Position numbers and translations under genes: made by a program. The notes below the pieces were generated by a model. It saw only the letters and a list, made by a program, of their open reading frames with translations. It searched no databases and was not told where the DNA came from. This document shows, piece by piece, positions 33,901-45,119 of a stretch of 45,247 bases of DNA. The DNA is from Bondarzewia mesenterica (taxonomy: Eukaryota > Basidiomycota > Agaricomycetes > Russulales > Bondarzewiaceae), in assembly GCA_004802705.1 (NCBI GenBank), contig SGPL01000261.1:1-45247 (forward strand). The letters run 5' to 3'. How positions within the stretch are numbered: position 1 is the stretch's first letter; each line of letters begins with the position of its first letter.

Positions 33901-34266
33901 TCCAGGTTGCTGTGCCAAAGGTAAGCCCTGTATCGGGTCCATGCGATCCGTTTTTCCGAGGCTGGTTGACGTATCGAATGATTCTCGTAGACACAACAAC
34001 TGCAGATGTCTCCAATGTCGCACCCAGATGTTAACCCTGGGGCTACGGAGACGCAACAGATGCGAATTACCGCGCCCGCGGGCGTAAGTATAATCTGTTT
34101 TGAGTTCGCTCGACAATGATGACTGACCGCACCATTTGGTCGCGAATTGATATAGAGCACAATCCGGTTGCGTATTCGAGTTTCTTATACGCTCGCTGGT
34201 CGGGCTGTTCAAGATCAAGTGGACTTTTCAGGATTCCCACCAGGGCTCACCGGTGGAGGTCCATGA
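30960..34266 (+). CDS. APL4: AP-1 adaptor complex large subunit gamma-adaptin
   Basis: Large subunit of the clathrin adaptor AP-1 that sorts cargo between trans-Golgi and endosomes. Fourteen exons give 850 residues: 30960-30981, 31034-31062, 31136-31407, 31464-31605, 31660-31833, 31891-32067, 32130-32284, 32340-32649, 32698-32913, 32963-33260, 33316-33359, 33411-33920, 33991-34083, 34156-34266. The trunk reads [56 protein letters not shown] and further HEAT-like helices. The hinge (VDLIGDE onward) includes a Pro-Ala dipeptide run at about 33625-33700 and acidic DLLMDLF and DDILGLF motifs that may bind clathrin or accessory proteins. The gamma-ear covers the last 130 residues ([31 protein letters not shown]). 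The intron at 33261-33315 removes a premature stop that a naive reading would take as the end. Confidence 0.94.
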
Positions 34267-34604
34267 GCTGGATGTTTCGTCGGTATATTGGAGTAGGTGT
34301 GCATAGTTACTGGATAATATACATACGTGCATCGTTGCATTGCCTACGCCCGAGTATGATGTCAGAATCTCAGGTCTTAGGGCTAGCGAGTTCAACTGTC
34401 GACTCATTTTTGTGCTGGATCAAGTGGCCCAAAATACGTGCGATAGACGATGACACATTCTGCAGTCGGACAGCGCCTTTTCTTACGTAAGAGTCTGCTT
34501 TGTCACGTTTGAGTTGTCAGGACTCTTCATCCACTTGTTGGTCAACACGACCTTGCTCTACTACAGTTACACTCTTGCATATCCACATCACACTCGCTAC
34601 CACC
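34267..34604. other. Intergenic region between AP-1 gamma and SF3B1
   Basis: It contains the AP-1 gamma 3' end and the SF3B1 promoter and leader. An open frame enters from the left into SF3B1, but the ATG at 34605 has a good context (CTACCACCATGTCTG) and starts the conserved protein. No separate gene. Confidence 0.5.
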
Positions 34605-37600
34605 ATGTCTGATCCAAGCTCTCCTAGGTTGGTAGACTCTTTCACTGCTCCCAAGGATGTCCTCAAAGAGTTTGAAGAGCTTGCGGAAGAAGAAAATTTC
34701 GACCCATTCGCAGAGACTGCGTCCAAGCGTCAAATAGCGCAGCGTCAATCCGACTATCACAGTCGACGGTTCCAGCGCGTGGCCACTGAAAGTGCCGATG
34801 CATTCAAAGCTGCAGAGGGGGGTGAAGGGGAGGGTGGATATAAGGAAGCGATGAGGCTGCAGAGGCTAGAAAAGGAAGAGGTAAGGGTGAGACGTGCGAT
34901 AGAGGAGAAGGAGAGGAAGGAAAGGGAAGAGGGGAAGGATAAAATGGACCTGGACAGGACCCCTCCGGCTGCTGAGATTGAGGAGGCTGCAAAGGAGTTG
35001 GCTGCTGCGGCTGCTGCGAGTGGCGTTGGTGCCAAACGCAAGCGTCGTTGGGATGTGCCCTCAGACAAAACGGAGGAGAAGGCGGATATTGGGGAATGGT
35101 CCAAGGAGGCTCTTGAGGCATCTGCACCCAAGAAACGTCGCTCTCGGTGGGACGCTACTCCTGCCGACGTCGTCGGCGAAACTCCCAAGCGCTCACGATG
35201 GGACCAAACGCCTGCTAGTGGTACGGGGATGGGGGACGTGCCAATGACCCAGATTATCATGAATGCGCCGGGTTTCATGACAGAGGATAAGCATAATCGC
35301 TACCTCACCGATGAGGAGCTCGACGCTGTCCTTCCTTCCCAAGGTTATGCCATCGTTACTCCACCGCCGGGATATGCGCCAATGATCGCACCTCGCAAAC
35401 TCATGGCTACTCCCATAACTGAGGTGGGTGGTTTCCAGATACAGGACAGTTCAGATGCTGCGGCTGCAGCCGCCGCCGCCGGTCTCGCTCCTGAACTGCC
35501 CACCGAGATTCCTGGCGTTGGCAACCTTGCGTTCTTCAAAGCCGAGGATGCTCAGTATTTCGCCAAAATTCTGAAGGAAGAGGACGAGACAGAGCTTACG
35601 GTCGAGGAGATGAAGGAGCGAAAGATTATGCGTCTACTTCTGAAAATCAAGAATGGAACCCCACCCGTCCGTAAGACAGCGCTGCGACAGATCACTGACA
35701 AGGCTCGCGACTTTGGTGCCGGACCTCTTTTCGACAAGATTCTTCCCCTTCTCATGGAGCGCACACTAGAGGACCAGGAGCGTCATCTGCTCGTCAAAGT
35801 CATCGATCGTGTTTTGTACAAATTGGATGACCTCGTCCGTCCCTACGTGCACAAGATCCTTGTCGTCATCGAGCCTCTTCTGATTGACGAAGATTACTAT
35901 GCTCGTGTCGAAGGCCGCGAAATCATCTCCAATCTCTCCAAAGCCGCCGGTCTCGCCCACATGATCTCTACCATGCGTCCCGATATCGACCACGCCGATG
36001 AATACGTCCGTAACACCACAGCTCGCGCCTTCTCGGTCGTCGCATCCGCACTTGGTATTCCCTCTCTCCTTCCGTTCTTGAAAGCTGTCTGCCGCAGCAA
36101 GAAGTCTTGGCAGGCCCGCCATACCGGTATTCGTATCGTGCAACAGATTGCCATCATGATGGGATGTGCTGTGCTTCCTCACCTCCGCAACCTTGTCGAC
36201 TGCATCGCACATGGGCTCTCGGACGAGCAGCAGAAAGTGCGTACGATGACTGCTCTTGGTTTGGCTGCGCTTGCAGAGGCAGCTGCTCCTTATGGTATCG
36301 AGTCTTTCGACAATGTCCTTAAGCCTCTGTGGCTTGGTATCCGTCTTCATCGTGGCAAAGGTCTGGCTGCGTTCCTCAAGGCGATTGGATTCATCATCCC
36401 ACTGATGGATCCTGAGTATGCATCCTATTACACCAAGGAAGTGACGGTCATCCTCATCCGGGAGTTCCAAACCTCCGACGAAGAGATGAAAAAAATTGTA
36501 CTCAAAGTCGTCAAGCAATGCGCTGCGACGGAGGGTGTGACGCCGGCATACATTCGCCAAGACATTCTTCCGGACTTCTTCAAGGCGTTTTGGGTGCGCC
36601 GTATGGCGCTCGACAGAAGAAATTATAGGCAAGTCGTGGAGACCACAGTTGAACTAGCTCAGAAGGCGGGTGCGTCGGAGATCATCGGGAGAATCGTCAA
36701 TGAGCTGAAGGACGAGGCCGAGCCATACCGGAAAATGGTCATGGAAACTATTACCAAGGTGGTAGCCTCACTTGGAGCATCGGACGTAGATGAGAGGTTG
36801 GAGGTTCGATTAGTCGATGGAATCATCTACTCATTCCAGGAGCAGACCACTGAAGACCAAGTCATGTTGGACGGGTTCGGGACTGTGGTCAATGCACTGG
36901 GTATGCCTTACTTCCACCATTTTATCTGAGCATGGAGGTTGACATGTTCTTTCAGGTATCCGCGTCAAGCCATATCTTACGCAAATTGTCTCCACCATCC
37001 TCTGGCGCTTAAACAACAAGAGTGCCAAAGTCCGTCAACAGGCAGCCGACTTGACTAGTCGACTGGCTGTTGTCATTAAGCAGTGTGGAGAGGATCAGCT
37101 TCTGAGTAAGCTCGGCCTGGTCTTGTTTGAACAACTTGGTGAAGAGTACCCTGATACTCTTGGAAGTATCATCGCTGCCGAGGGTGCCATCGCCAACGTA
37201 GTCGGCATGACACAGATGAACCCACCAGTCAAGGATCTTCGTAAGTGCTTATATTGTTCTCGACAATCCTGTTGTTCACTGAATTGCTATTAATAGTGCC
37301 TCGTATGACACCAATTCTTCGTAACCGTCACGAGAAGGTGCAGGAAGCCTCTATTAATCTTATCGGTCGCATTGGTACGTACCTCATTGTAATCATACAA
37401 ACGGTTTGTTTCTGATATATCAATTTAGCGGACCGTGGTGCGGAGTTCGTCCCCGCTCGCGAGTGGATGCGCATCTGTTTCGAACTTTTGGATCTTCTCA
37501 AGGCCCATAAGAAGGGTATCCGTCGTGCAGCCGTCAACTCATTTGGTTACATTGCCAAGAGTTTGGGCCCGCAAGATGTGTTGTCCGTCTTACTGACAAA

Positions 37601-38340
37601 TCTGCGGGTACAAGAGCGTCAGAGCCGTGTCTGCAGTACTGTTGCCATAGCGATTGTGGCAGAGACTTGTGGACGTAAGTCATGCCAGACATCTCATACG
37701 ATATCTCATCTTACTTTTCATTTTTATTTTAGCGTTCACCTGCATTCCTGCCATCCTCAACGAATACCGCACTGCCGAGCTCAACGTCCGCACAGGTTGT
37801 CTCAAGGCCCTCTCCTTCGTTTTCGAATACGTCGGCCCGCAATCTGCCTATTACGTCGACTCTGTCGTCACGATGTTGGAAGATGCTTTGACGGACCGTG
37901 ACTTAGTGCATAGGCAGACCGCCAGCACGATCGTGAAACATCTGGCGCTCGGTGTTGCCGGATTGGGGTGCGAGGACTCGATGATGCATCTGATGAATCT
38001 TGTGTGGCCAAATTGTTTCGAGACATCGCCACACGTTATCGGAGCCGTCATGGACGCTGTCGAGGCTATGCGAGTTACGTTGGGCCCCGGCGTTTTATTG
38101 AGTTATGTGCTGCAGGGCCTGTTCCATCCTGCGAGGAAAGTTCGCGAGGTGAGTACCTATGTATCTGGTGTATCAAACATGCTTGTGCTGACGAAGCCTG
38201 GTGCACAGGTCTACTGGCGTGTCTATAACGCCCTTTACCTCGGTGCTGAAGACTCGCTTGTTCCTTTCTATCCAGACCTCTCGGAGCTGAGCGAAGGACA
38301 GAATGTTTACGACAAGCATCCTCTGCAGGTGTTTGTTTGA
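34605..38340 (+). CDS. HSH155: Splicing factor 3B subunit 1 (SF3B1/Hsh155)
   Basis: Core U2 snRNP HEAT-repeat protein that clamps the branch-site helix. Six exons give 1150 residues: 34605-36900, 36956-37240, 37297-37374, 37429-37674, 37733-38148, 38209-38340. The N-terminus is disordered and charged, with three RWD repeats ([23 protein letters not shown]) like the U2AF-ligand motifs of SF3B1. About 850 residues of HEAT repeats follow, very close to other eukaryotes: [79 protein letters not shown] and [20 protein letters not shown]. The residue equivalent to human K700 (the Lys in EQQKV) is Lys. The Arg and Val of NRHEKV, known pladienolide contacts in human SF3B1, are unchanged. The start was chosen at the conserved MSDP rather than the upstream open frame. 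Confidence 0.96.
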
Positions 38341-38603
38341 GTGGACAGTGTATCTACGTATCGCCTGCCTTGTATCTGTCTCGCCTGAGCTCTGTCTCAC
38401 GACTACGTTATTCGATTTCTTTTCCCGCTTCATGTACTTATGTATTCTATGCTGTTAATGCACAGCGTTCTTCCGCTTCTACACTGAACTTTACAGAAAG
38501 TACACGAGTTGGTGGGCACCTAGAAGTAAAGAGTACTGCGGCATCGCACATTGGTTGCGATAGTACAGTCATGAGAGCGTCGCATGTCTGTGCGCTTGAA
38601 CAA

Positions 38604-38979
38604 TTATTTCATAGAACTCTGTCGCCCATTGACAGCAGGTGACTGTGCGGCCAACGCTGCGCTCTCTCTCCGAAGCTCCAGGATAACAGCCTGCCGCACA
38701 TCAACCTGTTAATCTCATCCTTCAACATCTATGGACGAAATTCACCCACCGCTAACGCCTCTGGGTTAACACCGCTTTCAATCATCCCGACGCAGGTCGC
38801 GAGCGTTTCCTTGTCCAATTGCGTATTCAAAAGCTGGGATATCTCATAAAGAGCTATAGGTGCGCAGAATTCGCATTGGCTAGGACATCATACATGAATG
38901 AGTCTCACGCGACGCGACTGTACTCACTGTCGAGGGTTTGCTGAGCGGATGAGATGCGGTCGGATTCTCGAAGAGACAT
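38604..38979 (-). CDS. MZT1: MOZART1 (Mzt1), gamma-tubulin complex targeting protein
   Basis: Very small protein that activates gamma-tubulin complexes and recruits them to microtubule-organising centres. It is too short and too split for a simple ORF search. Exons are 38928-38979, 38750-38853 and 38604-38690 (introns of 74 and 59 nt), giving 80 residues, the usual family size. After splicing the helical core reads [20 protein letters not shown], then [20 protein letters not shown] and LRRES. This is the MOZART1 pattern: LL-x-T-G/Q-L near the middle, then [17 protein letters not shown]. The acceptor at 38691 was preferred to an earlier AG at 38706 because it yields EALAAVILEL without five extra residues. 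The gene converges on SF3B1 and is divergent from the M20 peptidase. Confidence 0.9.
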
Positions 38980-39282
38980 GGAGGAAATGATTGGCCTTGA
39001 AGACAGCCGATGTTTCGAGGTCGAGGTGCTCACTGGTGGTCGTTATTGACTCACGTCTAACTTGACGCGCCAGAAGGCGCCGCGCCCGTCGCGCGTTCCC
39101 ACCGCCGCGGCGTACCTACTAATCGCAATACGGCACGATGATTAGTGACTGGCCGGGGCGCATTTCTCCTTAGCAACTTGTTTTCCACACCCACAACAGT
39201 TCCCTACGGGTTCCTCTGTGGACTTGGGCATTTTCTAAGCTATTCAGCCAGACGCCGCGGCTACTAGGCTTGTGTCTCGATC
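38980..39282. promoter_or_regulatory. Shared divergent promoter, MZT1 and M20 peptidase
   Basis: The 303 bases between the two start codons contain a GC-rich block at about 39060-39120 with several CGCG cores, and no TATA box close to either ATG. Confidence 0.4.
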
Positions 39283-41937
39283 ATGATTGCCAGTGGAAAG
39301 AGCCCTGCTGAATGGAGAGCTCACCTTCAGCAGGATGAAAGTGTTTTGGAAGCTGGAATTCGTTTTCTCGACAAAGCCGATAGCGTTGAAGATGAACTTA
39401 GATCCAACTTCACCCACAAAAGCTTGAAGCGGAATGCTTTTGTGTGGTTGATGGCCATCTTGGTGTCTGCCGCGATGCCAATACTTTGCGTCTATGCTCT
39501 TGCTCTACACTATCCCTGGCATGCAGTGCACAAGGCTCCGGCTGAGAAAGGGTATCTGGCTCACTACCCCCTACCCCCAAACGAAAATTCCTCTTTATGT
39601 CCTCAAACGACGCCTCTCTTTCCATTCTACAACGCAGGACTCGACGATCAGCTAGAGAAGCTGTACGCTGAAGAGGGATTTCAGTTCCAGCTTTTCGACA
39701 CACTAAAAGGTGTCATACAAGTACCGTGATTATCTATTTTTTTCTTATTGAAGCACGCCAGCATCTGCTCGGGTTTGTTGTGTTAACGTTCCATATCTGA
39801 TAGTACAGAATCGTATGACGACCTGCGTCCCGTTGGCCAAGACCCACGCTGGAATGTTTTTGGCGATCTTCACTCGTTCCTGCAAAGCTCTTTCCCCCTC
39901 ATGTATGTACAGTCGAATTTATCATACTTGGCACTGTAATTCTAATCGTTTTTTACAGTTACGAGAAATTGACGGTCAACACGGTCAACACTTACGCCCT
40001 TGTATATCATTGGCAAGGCTCCGATAACTCGTTGAAGCCGATCCTCCTGACGGCCCACCAAGGTAAGTTCCCTTCTCGCCGCGTACTCGTCTGTTCACGA
40101 TGTCCGGCAGACGTCGTCCCCGTTGAATCGACGACGGTTGATCAGTGGCAGCATCCACCTTACTCCGGATACAATGATGGTGAACCCAATTTTGATGTAG
40201 AGATGGAGTATTCATGATAACGACATCTACCATAGGAACATGGATCTGGGGTCGCGGCTCTGCGGATGACAAGGCTGACCTAGTCGCCCAACTGTTCGTC
40301 CTCTCATATTTTTCTATGACTCAAATTCTCATCTTCTTCTTACTCCCTCAGCGTTACCATTGATTCTTTGTTGAAAGAAGGTTTCATCCCCAGAAGGACC
40401 ATTGTCCTTGCCTTTGGTATCGACGAAGAAGCGTCCGGACGTCAGGTTTGACATCTGTCCTTCCTCTACCGATGTTCATGATAAACTGAAACTGACAAGT
40501 CCCATGAAAGGGCGCGGGACATATCGCAGAATATCTTGAGTATCATTACGGAAAGGATGGCTTTGCCATGCTGGTTGATGAAGGAGGCTAGTTTCTACGG
40601 GCAATGTTGGCGTTTTCGAGTATTCATGTCTCATCCTCCAGATGGATATACAATTCAACCTGGCGATAAGACGGTCCTCGCCTTTCCTGATGTCTCTGAA
40701 AAGGGATATCTCGATGCCCGAGTTGAGGTCAACGTGCCTGGCGGCCATTCCAGTGTCCCACCTGCCCATACTGTACGTCGGCCGTTCTCCTGCGCTACTC
40801 GGCGTTCTGCGTTGAAATTCTCACGTCGCGAAAAAAAAAAATCACAGGGCATCGGCATCCTCTCTTCTATCATCAACCTCATCGAAGCTAACCCGCACGT
40901 TCCTAGCCTTCCTCGCGATTCGACGCCGTTCCGCGGCGCTCTCTGTCAAACTGCCTATGCCCATACGTTTCCAGATGATCTACGCGAAGTTGCGATTCGT
41001 GCCATAGAAAGCGACAGTGCCTTGGATGCTCTGCGCGACCGTCTATTGAGCTTGAATCCCATGGTGGGGGCTACGCTCAGCACGACACAGGCCGTCGATC
41101 TGGTGTGGGGTGGTGTGAAGGTGAACGCGTTGCCCGAGAGCGCGACCGCTGTCGTGAACCATAGGATCGCCGAATACAGGTAGTCTCTTTCTTTGGTTCT
41201 ATCCCGTGAACCCGTCTCTTATCACATCGAACGCGACTTGGCCTATCTGTACACTGCAGCTCTGTTGGCGAGCTGCAGAAACATCTTACGGATCTCATCA
41301 CCCCTTTGGCGGTGTCGTTCAATCTGTCCGTCAAGGCCTTCGGAGAAACCGTCCGCGCGGCCGATGAAGGTGTCGGAGAAGTTGTCCTGTCCGATGCATG
41401 GAACACGGCGCTGGAGCCGTCCCCAATCACGCCTACTGGCGAAAATGGAGCATGGAAGCTGCTGAGCGGGACAATCAAGGCGACGATCGAGAGCCGCTCG
41501 GAGGGCGCCGGTGCAGCCGTCATACCCCATCTGGCCGTCGGTGAGCAATGCCAGCTACGTTTAACCTGTGCGCCCTGTGTCAGATTGCTGATGTTCCAGT
41601 GAAATATGTCTTCAGGGAATACGGGTAAGTCTGGATCTGGTACTACAGTCTTGGATACCATTACCATATCTGGGTCTGAAAATCTAAGATACGCGGTTCT
41701 ACTGGAACCTGACGCGACACATTTTTCGATACTCACACAAGAGTTCGGAAGGCGTGTACAACGGCGCTCACACCGTGAACGAAGGTAAGCGGTCTCCCTT
41801 TTTTTTTGCCTAGCGCCCGCGATGCTGATTGTGGAATGGGATGGGGTGTAGCTGTACGTGCGGATGAGGTCGTCGACGAAGTTCGCTTCTTCACGAAACT
41901 GATTTTGAACGCGGACGAGTCGGCTCTGTTAGATTGA
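39283..41937 (+). CDS. Membrane-anchored M20 metallopeptidase, carboxypeptidase S type
   Basis: Likely vacuolar Gly-X carboxypeptidase (Cps1-like) releasing amino acids from peptides. Thirteen exons give 625 residues: 39283-39725, 39804-39902, 39959-40062, 40111-40179, 40236-40293, 40352-40445, 40511-40586, 40642-40772, 40848-41179, 41260-41540, 41616-41624, 41689-41784, 41852-41937. A cytosolic N-tail precedes one membrane helix (FVWLMAILVSAAMPILCVYA, about residues 52-72), as in a type II protein. Metal and catalytic residues are visible in LLTAHQDVVPV, WGRGSADDK, GIDEEASGRQGAGH and LVDEG, with the late HIFRYSH block. Two oddities need cDNA proof. Intron 7 (40587-40641, 55 nt) appears to start GC. 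Exon 11 is only 9 nt and supplies Asn-Thr of the conserved GNTDTR motif. Confidence 0.88.
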
Positions 41938-42568
41938 TGTGCTGGCGGTTCAACCCGGGGAGCTGCGTGTTCAGTCTGAGCACTGAGCCTAGATGAGTGA
42001 ATATGTGAAGAGTGGCAGAAATAGAGGGGTACCTATAATGAAATGAGGTGCTTCCGTCCATTCTTCAGAACCTGATGGCAGACCGTCGGGGGAACGGTGG
42101 GCGCATCTTGAATAAGAAGGTGAGAACCTCAGCAGTTCAAGAATTTCTTGCTTAAAGACGAAGAAAGGTTCTTAAACATGACGATTGGTGATTTATCTCT
42201 AATTTTATGCCCGGGCACAGCAGGATCTTCCGCATGTCCACGGATTTAATCAAGCGCACAGGCAGGACCTCAGTGACGCCGGGAAACAGAGATGCGGAGA
42301 TCGAGAAGCAACATTCAGGTTGGTAGGACGGCGTCTGGGTTCACGGTCTCCTATGCATGTAAATGTGCCTTCTATCTTAGTTTTCGTACTCACCCCAAAC
42401 ACGTTCTTCTCTCACCTCAGACATCCTTAGCGCTCGGCTACTGGCTATATTATCAAGCGTGACTCCCAAAAAGCGGAAACGTGTTGCGCGCCAAAGAAGG
42501 GTATGTGGTCATGACCGAAAGGTTTTGATTCGCCGACGAGGGTATATGGATCTGAGGAGCAACTCCAC
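41938..42568. other. Convergent intergenic region
   Basis: It holds the 3' flank of the M20 peptidase gene. No coding region, RNA gene or transposon signature is recognised between the stop codon and the short tandem repeat. Confidence 0.4.
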
Positions 42569-42646
42569 ATGCAGAAATACAACAACGGATATGCAGAAAT
42601 ACAACAACAGGATATGCAGAAATACAACAACAGGATATGCAGAGAT
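42569..42646 (+). repeat. 23-bp minisatellite, about 3.4 copies
   Basis: The unit ATGCAGAAATACAACAACAGG plus AT repeats at 42591-42613 and 42614-42636 without change. It is preceded by a 22-base variant copy (42569-42590) and followed by a partial, mutated copy. It is intergenic. Confidence 0.85.
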
Positions 42647-42772
42647 TAATCAACCAAGCAAGAATAATGGCCAAATCGGCGTAAAATAACTTTGTGAGAA
42701 AACGAATGCAAACTCACGTGTACTCGAGTAAATTGAAAGATCGAAAAAAAAAGGAATGATAAAGGGTAATAT

Positions 42773-43765
42773 CTACGATAAGTCAACAAGGCGGGAGACT
42801 TTCAGCAAGGGCTGCCAGGTGCCCGCAGACGTCTGGACGACGCCGACGAGAGTGATGTCCGCGGGGGTGATGCCTCCAGCACCAATACGCCACAGCGGGT
42901 CGTACTCTGCGTCTACGATGGACGTGGGGTTCTGCGGGTTGTATCACGCAGGTTGAGCTGGCTGTATGAATGATGATGTAGATTGGGGTACCTCAAGAAA
43001 GCGGCTCACGGCCGCAGCGATCCGTTTGGCCCACCTTCCGAGTGTGATGGGTTTGGTTTTTGCCGACTGATCCTTGAGCTGTATCTGACGAGTGTGCTCC
43101 TCGTACCCTAGCCACTACAACGCAAAGAAATGGAATAATAAAACTTGAGCGCCAGATGCGCCTTGGACATGACAAAGGAATGGGAAACACACCAAGATCC
43201 GCAGCGAAGTCGATGTCTTCCCTCCGAACTGGACGTGCTGGTCGTGGCCACGGAGACACTCATGCCGATCACTCTTCGCGTCTTCCAAAGAGATGCCAAC
43301 GCCTTCGTAGTCCCGACGACGAAAGAAGACGGGAGGAAACAATGTCCGGTTGTGGACGAGGCTAGGCAGCAATTTGTTTGAGAAGGGACGCCAAAGGCGT
43401 TGTGGTACCACGAAGCCCATGGCGGGAACGAAGAGATAGTCTACTGTTTGCCAAGACCAATCGACAGGCCCAGAATTTGCACGTTGCCAGTGCGGGATAC
43501 CGTCAGTGGAAAAATAAAGAAACATGGCATCGGCGGCGGGTCCGTAAAGCGAGATAATTTCTACCGCAGCATGTGTACCGAAAGTCTGGGCGAGGTATCC
43601 GTGGCGGTAGATATCCGGAGCCTGTGCGATGAAGACAGGCAATGAGTAAAGGCATCTGATTAGTGGCGGCGACACTCATTGCCAGCTTCGACGCACCGAG
43701 CAAGCACTGACACTCCGCGGGTCGGCAGGCTGGAAATAATCGAAATGCCTCGAAAAAGTAGACAT
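42773..43765 (-). CDS. Conserved-looking hypothetical protein, four exons
   Basis: I cannot name the family with confidence. The model uses exons 43712-43765, 43193-43621, 42992-43114 and 42773-42931, all phase 0, giving 254 residues and starting MSTFSRHFDYFQPADPRS. The longest exon reads like a folded enzyme-like domain: APDIYRHGYLAQTFGTHAAV, VDYLFVPAMGFVVPQRLW, LFPPVFFRRRDYEGVGISLE. The end reads DPLWRIGAGGITPADITLV and SAGTWQPLLKVSRLV. No signal peptide, membrane helix or catalytic signature is evident. A 57-nt in-frame stretch in exon 2 (about 43444-43500) has GT and AG ends and could be an additional intron. A TATAAAAG box and a CRE-like site stand just upstream, so the gene looks intact and transcribed. 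Confidence 0.6.
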
Positions 43766-43822
43766 ACTAACGAGGGGGGTCGAGAGTGGTTGACTTGACC
43801 ACATCTCGCGGTCAGGTTGAGA

Positions 43823-43861
43823 CTTTTATACGCGGCGAACGGGTGGGATGTGTCACGTCAC
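43823..43861 (-). promoter_or_regulatory. TATA box and CRE-like element upstream of 43765
   Basis: Read on the minus strand, GTGACGTGAC (43852-43861, containing the TGACGT half of a cAMP-response-type site) is followed by TATAAAAG (43823-43830). The TATA box is about 58 bases before the ATG, a typical core-promoter layout. Confidence 0.5.
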
Positions 43862-43865
43862 AAAA

Positions 43866-44290
43866 GTACTCCTTCTCATGAACCTCCATTTTCAATTTTC
43901 AGAACTTTGGCTGCGGGCAGGCGCTGGGAGATCGATCGTATAAGATCTGACTCACTCGGGGAGCTTGAAGCGTGAGACGATATTAGGAGCAGCTCCAGCA
44001 ATAGAGTTAAGTTCCTGCACCGAGCTGCTGTCCACCTCGGGCTCTTACGGCAGCGGAGCGCATGCATGCGGCGAGGAAGCCAGGGTCCACGTCCGTGAGA
44101 TCTATTAGGGCGATAGGCGAGATTTCAGCTTGGAAATATGAAGCTCAGTTTTATGAGATCCGGATAACCATAAAACAAGACCGATACTGTCAAAAAAATG
44201 GGACACGTATGAGAATCGCGTGTCCGAGTCGTTTGTGACAAAGAATCGTCGGAGTCTATAATTGGCTCGCGGGGAATGAACTTGTCATCC
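43866..44290 (-). other. Unresolved possible minus-strand exons
   Basis: Two short stretches on the minus strand look more protein-like than chance. One reads SPIALIDLTDVDPGFLAAC (about 44070-44130). The other reads QELNSIAGAAPNIVSRFKLP (about 43960-44020), followed by a good GTGAGT donor. I could not join them, or an upstream ATG at 44288, in a phase-consistent way without an unusually short intron. It may be a decayed gene or one with an exon I cannot see. Confidence 0.25.
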
Positions 44291-45119
44291 AGCTATGCCC
44301 ATTGCCCACACAGTTTGAAGTCTGCTGCTGATTTCCTTTGTTTTTTTATTTTATTTGATGCTCGCACCTCTGAGAACACATGTCGCCAGACGTCTCTGAA
44401 CTGCAAGCTGCATGGCTTCGAACTGATACCACCGCGATGCCACAAGGTCATGGGTAGCAATTACGCATCGCAGCGGAAGTAAGAAGTCTTCCAGCCGCTC
44501 TTAACCCTCGTATTGTCTAAGATTGATAGAGGTGCAGAGGAAAACTGGAGGACTAGGCCAGGATGGCATGGCTGGATGGGTCTTGCATGGAGACTTCGAT
44601 GCGCTCCCATCAATCAACGGGTTGCCAGATGATCGTCAGTCCCCGTTTGAGGCAAGCACTAGGATTGGCTCGACGACGGAACATTCCCCAGTGCTTCTTC
44701 ATCCCTACAGCTCCAGACAGAACTTTCTGATTCTGCAGGCTATCCAGAGGTCAAAACATACCACGGTCAATAAGATCAGCGTGGCCACCAATTGTCGACG
44801 ACCATATCTCATCTGCACGTTCGTATTCTCACACTATCCAGGTCTTAGCTGGTCCTTTGGGGAGAACGCATAGTTGGCGGTGATCCCCAAAACCTTCAAG
44901 GCGCATTTTTGGAGACAATAAGGGAGATTGTGAAACTCACCTGATCCGCTTTTACCCCTTTGGGGGCACAATGCCCTCGGGCCTCACGGTCTCCTGTCAC
45001 TACGTCTTTTTTTATTTCCATGATTTGGGCACCTTCGCAAAAAAAAAAAATACCCTCTATCTACCACCTCTGCCGACTATCGCTGAGAACCCCATTCACA
45101 TCACCTTCTCCCGTTGCTT
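44291..45119. other. Unassigned region
   Basis: No domain, splice-supported gene, RNA gene or repeat family is recognised. The longest open frame (44523-44873, plus) lacks codon or motif support. An A12 run lies at 45039-45050. Confidence 0.4.

Noticed and set aside
33404..34015. 203-codon minus-strand frame with a Gly-Ala repeat
   Set aside because: It is the reverse of the Pro-Ala hinge of gamma-adaptin; the plus strand is clearly the coding one.
35766..36632. 288-codon minus-strand frame
   Set aside because: It is antisense to the highly conserved HEAT repeats of SF3B1.
40831..40841. Homopolymer A run in the M20 peptidase as a frameshift
   Set aside because: It lies inside an intron, just before the acceptor at 40847, and does not touch the reading frame.
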